The notes under the pieces are model-generated. The model saw only the letters and a list, made by a program, of their open reading frames with translations, was not told where the DNA came from and ran no database searches. The position numbers and the translations under genes are program-made. A DNA stretch of 5,657 bases from Spirochaetales bacterium. Its GTDB lineage: Bacteria; Spirochaetota; Spirochaetia; B11-G9. Where the stretch lies: positions 1 to 5,657 of the forward strand of contig JALTGJ010000001.1 in assembly GCA_027077185.1 (NCBI GenBank). Direction: 5' to 3'. Of the stretch, positions 5,002 to 5,657 are shown in pieces; the stretch's first letter is position 1, and the number at the start of each line of letters is the position of its first letter.

Positions 5002-5657
5002 AACTATTCAGGTTTATTTACGGACTACTATGAACTTACAATGATGCAGGGATATATGCTGCAGCAGACGAATGAACAGGTTGTTTTCGACATGTTTTTT
5101 AGAAAACAGCCTTTTTCCGGGGGTTATTCAATTTTTACAGGTCTTGAGGATATACTTACAATACTCCAAAATATACATTTTTCAAAATCTGATCTGGACT
5201 ATCTTAGAACTCTTAAAGTCTTTAAAGAAGAATTTCTAACTTATCTTGATAATTTCAGGTTTACAGGTTCTGTTTATGCTATGGACGAAGGTTCTGTAAT
5301 ATTCCCAAATGAGCCCATTCTGCGGGTACACAGTACTCTAATGGAAGCTCAGCTAATTGAAAGTCTTATTTTAAATACAATAAACTTTCAAACACTGATA
5401 GCAACAAAAGCTGCAAGAGTTTCATATGCTGCAGAAGGGGGTACAGTTCTTGAATTTGGGTTAAGACGTGCCCAGGGATTTGACGGTGCAGTTTCTGCAA
5501 GCAGAGCAGCATATATTGGAGGAGCTACAGCTACTTCCAATACTCTTTCCGGTAAAATATATAATATTCCTGTTAAAGGCTCTATGGCACATTCGTGGAT
5601 AATGGCATTTGATTCAGAATTGGAAGCATTTAGAAAGTTTACGGAACTTTATCCTGA
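4999..5657 (+). CDS. pncB: Nicotinate phosphoribosyltransferase, N-terminal part
   Basis: The gene runs off the right edge; 219 residues are visible of a family usually 400-490 long. The enzyme joins nicotinate and PRPP, with ATP hydrolysis, to give nicotinate mononucleotide and pyrophosphate, the first step of Preiss-Handler NAD salvage in the cytoplasm. Recognition rests on the N-terminal FTDYYELTMMQGY (7-19), the substrate-pocket element FGLRRAQGFDGA (153-164) followed by SRAAYIGGATATSN (168-181), and KGSMAHSW (193-200) bearing the family's conserved His. The reading frame is intact to the edge, with no frameshift. It is divergent from the phosphate-uptake cluster across 116 bases, so shared control is possible. 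The product consumes PRPP and releases PPi, which fits a neighbourhood that handles Pi and encodes a second PRTase-like protein. I see no features suggesting nicotinamide rather than nicotinate specificity. Confidence 0.93.
   Translation, partial: MNYSGLFTDYYELTMMQGYMLQQTNEQVVFDMFFRKQPFSGGYSIFTGLEDILTILQNIHFSKSDLDYLRTLKVFKEEFLTYLDNFRFTGSVYAMDEGSVIFPNEPILRVHSTLMEAQLIESLILNTINFQTLIATKAARVSYAAEGGTVLEFGLRRAQGFDGAVSASRAAYIGGATATSNTLSGKIYNIPVKGSMAHSWIMAFDSELEAFRKFTELYP

Noticed and set aside
1..5657. tRNA, rRNA, CRISPR array, insertion sequence, toxin-antitoxin pair or defence genes
   Set aside because: Nearly all sequence is taken up by the eight genes described, the gaps are at most 116 bases, and no repeat array, transposase or terminal inverted repeat was seen.

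Overview
The window is AT-rich bacterial DNA with tightly packed genes in three transcriptional blocks. Short gaps, Shine-Dalgarno sites before nearly every start, a TTG start and c-di-GMP-type (PilZ-like) machinery fit a free-living or host-associated anaerobe. A spirochaete is my first guess and a clostridium-like Firmicute the alternative. No 16S or other marker gene is present, so this is low-confidence inference.

Block 1 (+ strand, 2-1527) is the end of an energy-coupling factor (ECF) vitamin/micronutrient importer operon. It holds the C-terminus of an EcfA-type ATPase, a complete EcfT transmembrane coupling protein with a TTG start one base after the ATPase stop, and a complete small S component that binds the substrate. 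It ends in a perfect 10-bp hairpin that includes the S-component stop codon and lies between convergent genes.

Block 2 (- strand, read 4882 to 1553) is a four-gene cluster: a DUF47/PhoU-like regulator, a PiT-family phosphate permease, an unrecognised 387-aa protein with phosphoribosyltransferase-fold motifs, and a 111-aa PilZ-like protein. The last two genes share an ATGA overlap. The first two are a standard low-affinity inorganic phosphate uptake pair. The last two are the novelty of the window: a divergent PRTase-like protein translationally coupled to a possible second-messenger-binding protein, attached to a phosphate-transport operon.

Block 3 (+ strand, from 4999 off the right end) is nicotinate phosphoribosyltransferase (pncB), divergent from the phosphate cluster across a 116-bp intergenic region that must carry both promoters. 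That region holds a direct repeat and a good -10 box for pncB.

Functionally, the right two thirds is linked by phosphate and PRPP/pyrophosphate chemistry: Pi uptake, a putative PRPP-using protein and the PRPP-dependent entry step of NAD salvage. This link is inferred from gene order and motifs only. No RNA genes, insertion sequences, CRISPR arrays or integration sites were seen, and no gap between genes exceeds about 120 bases.
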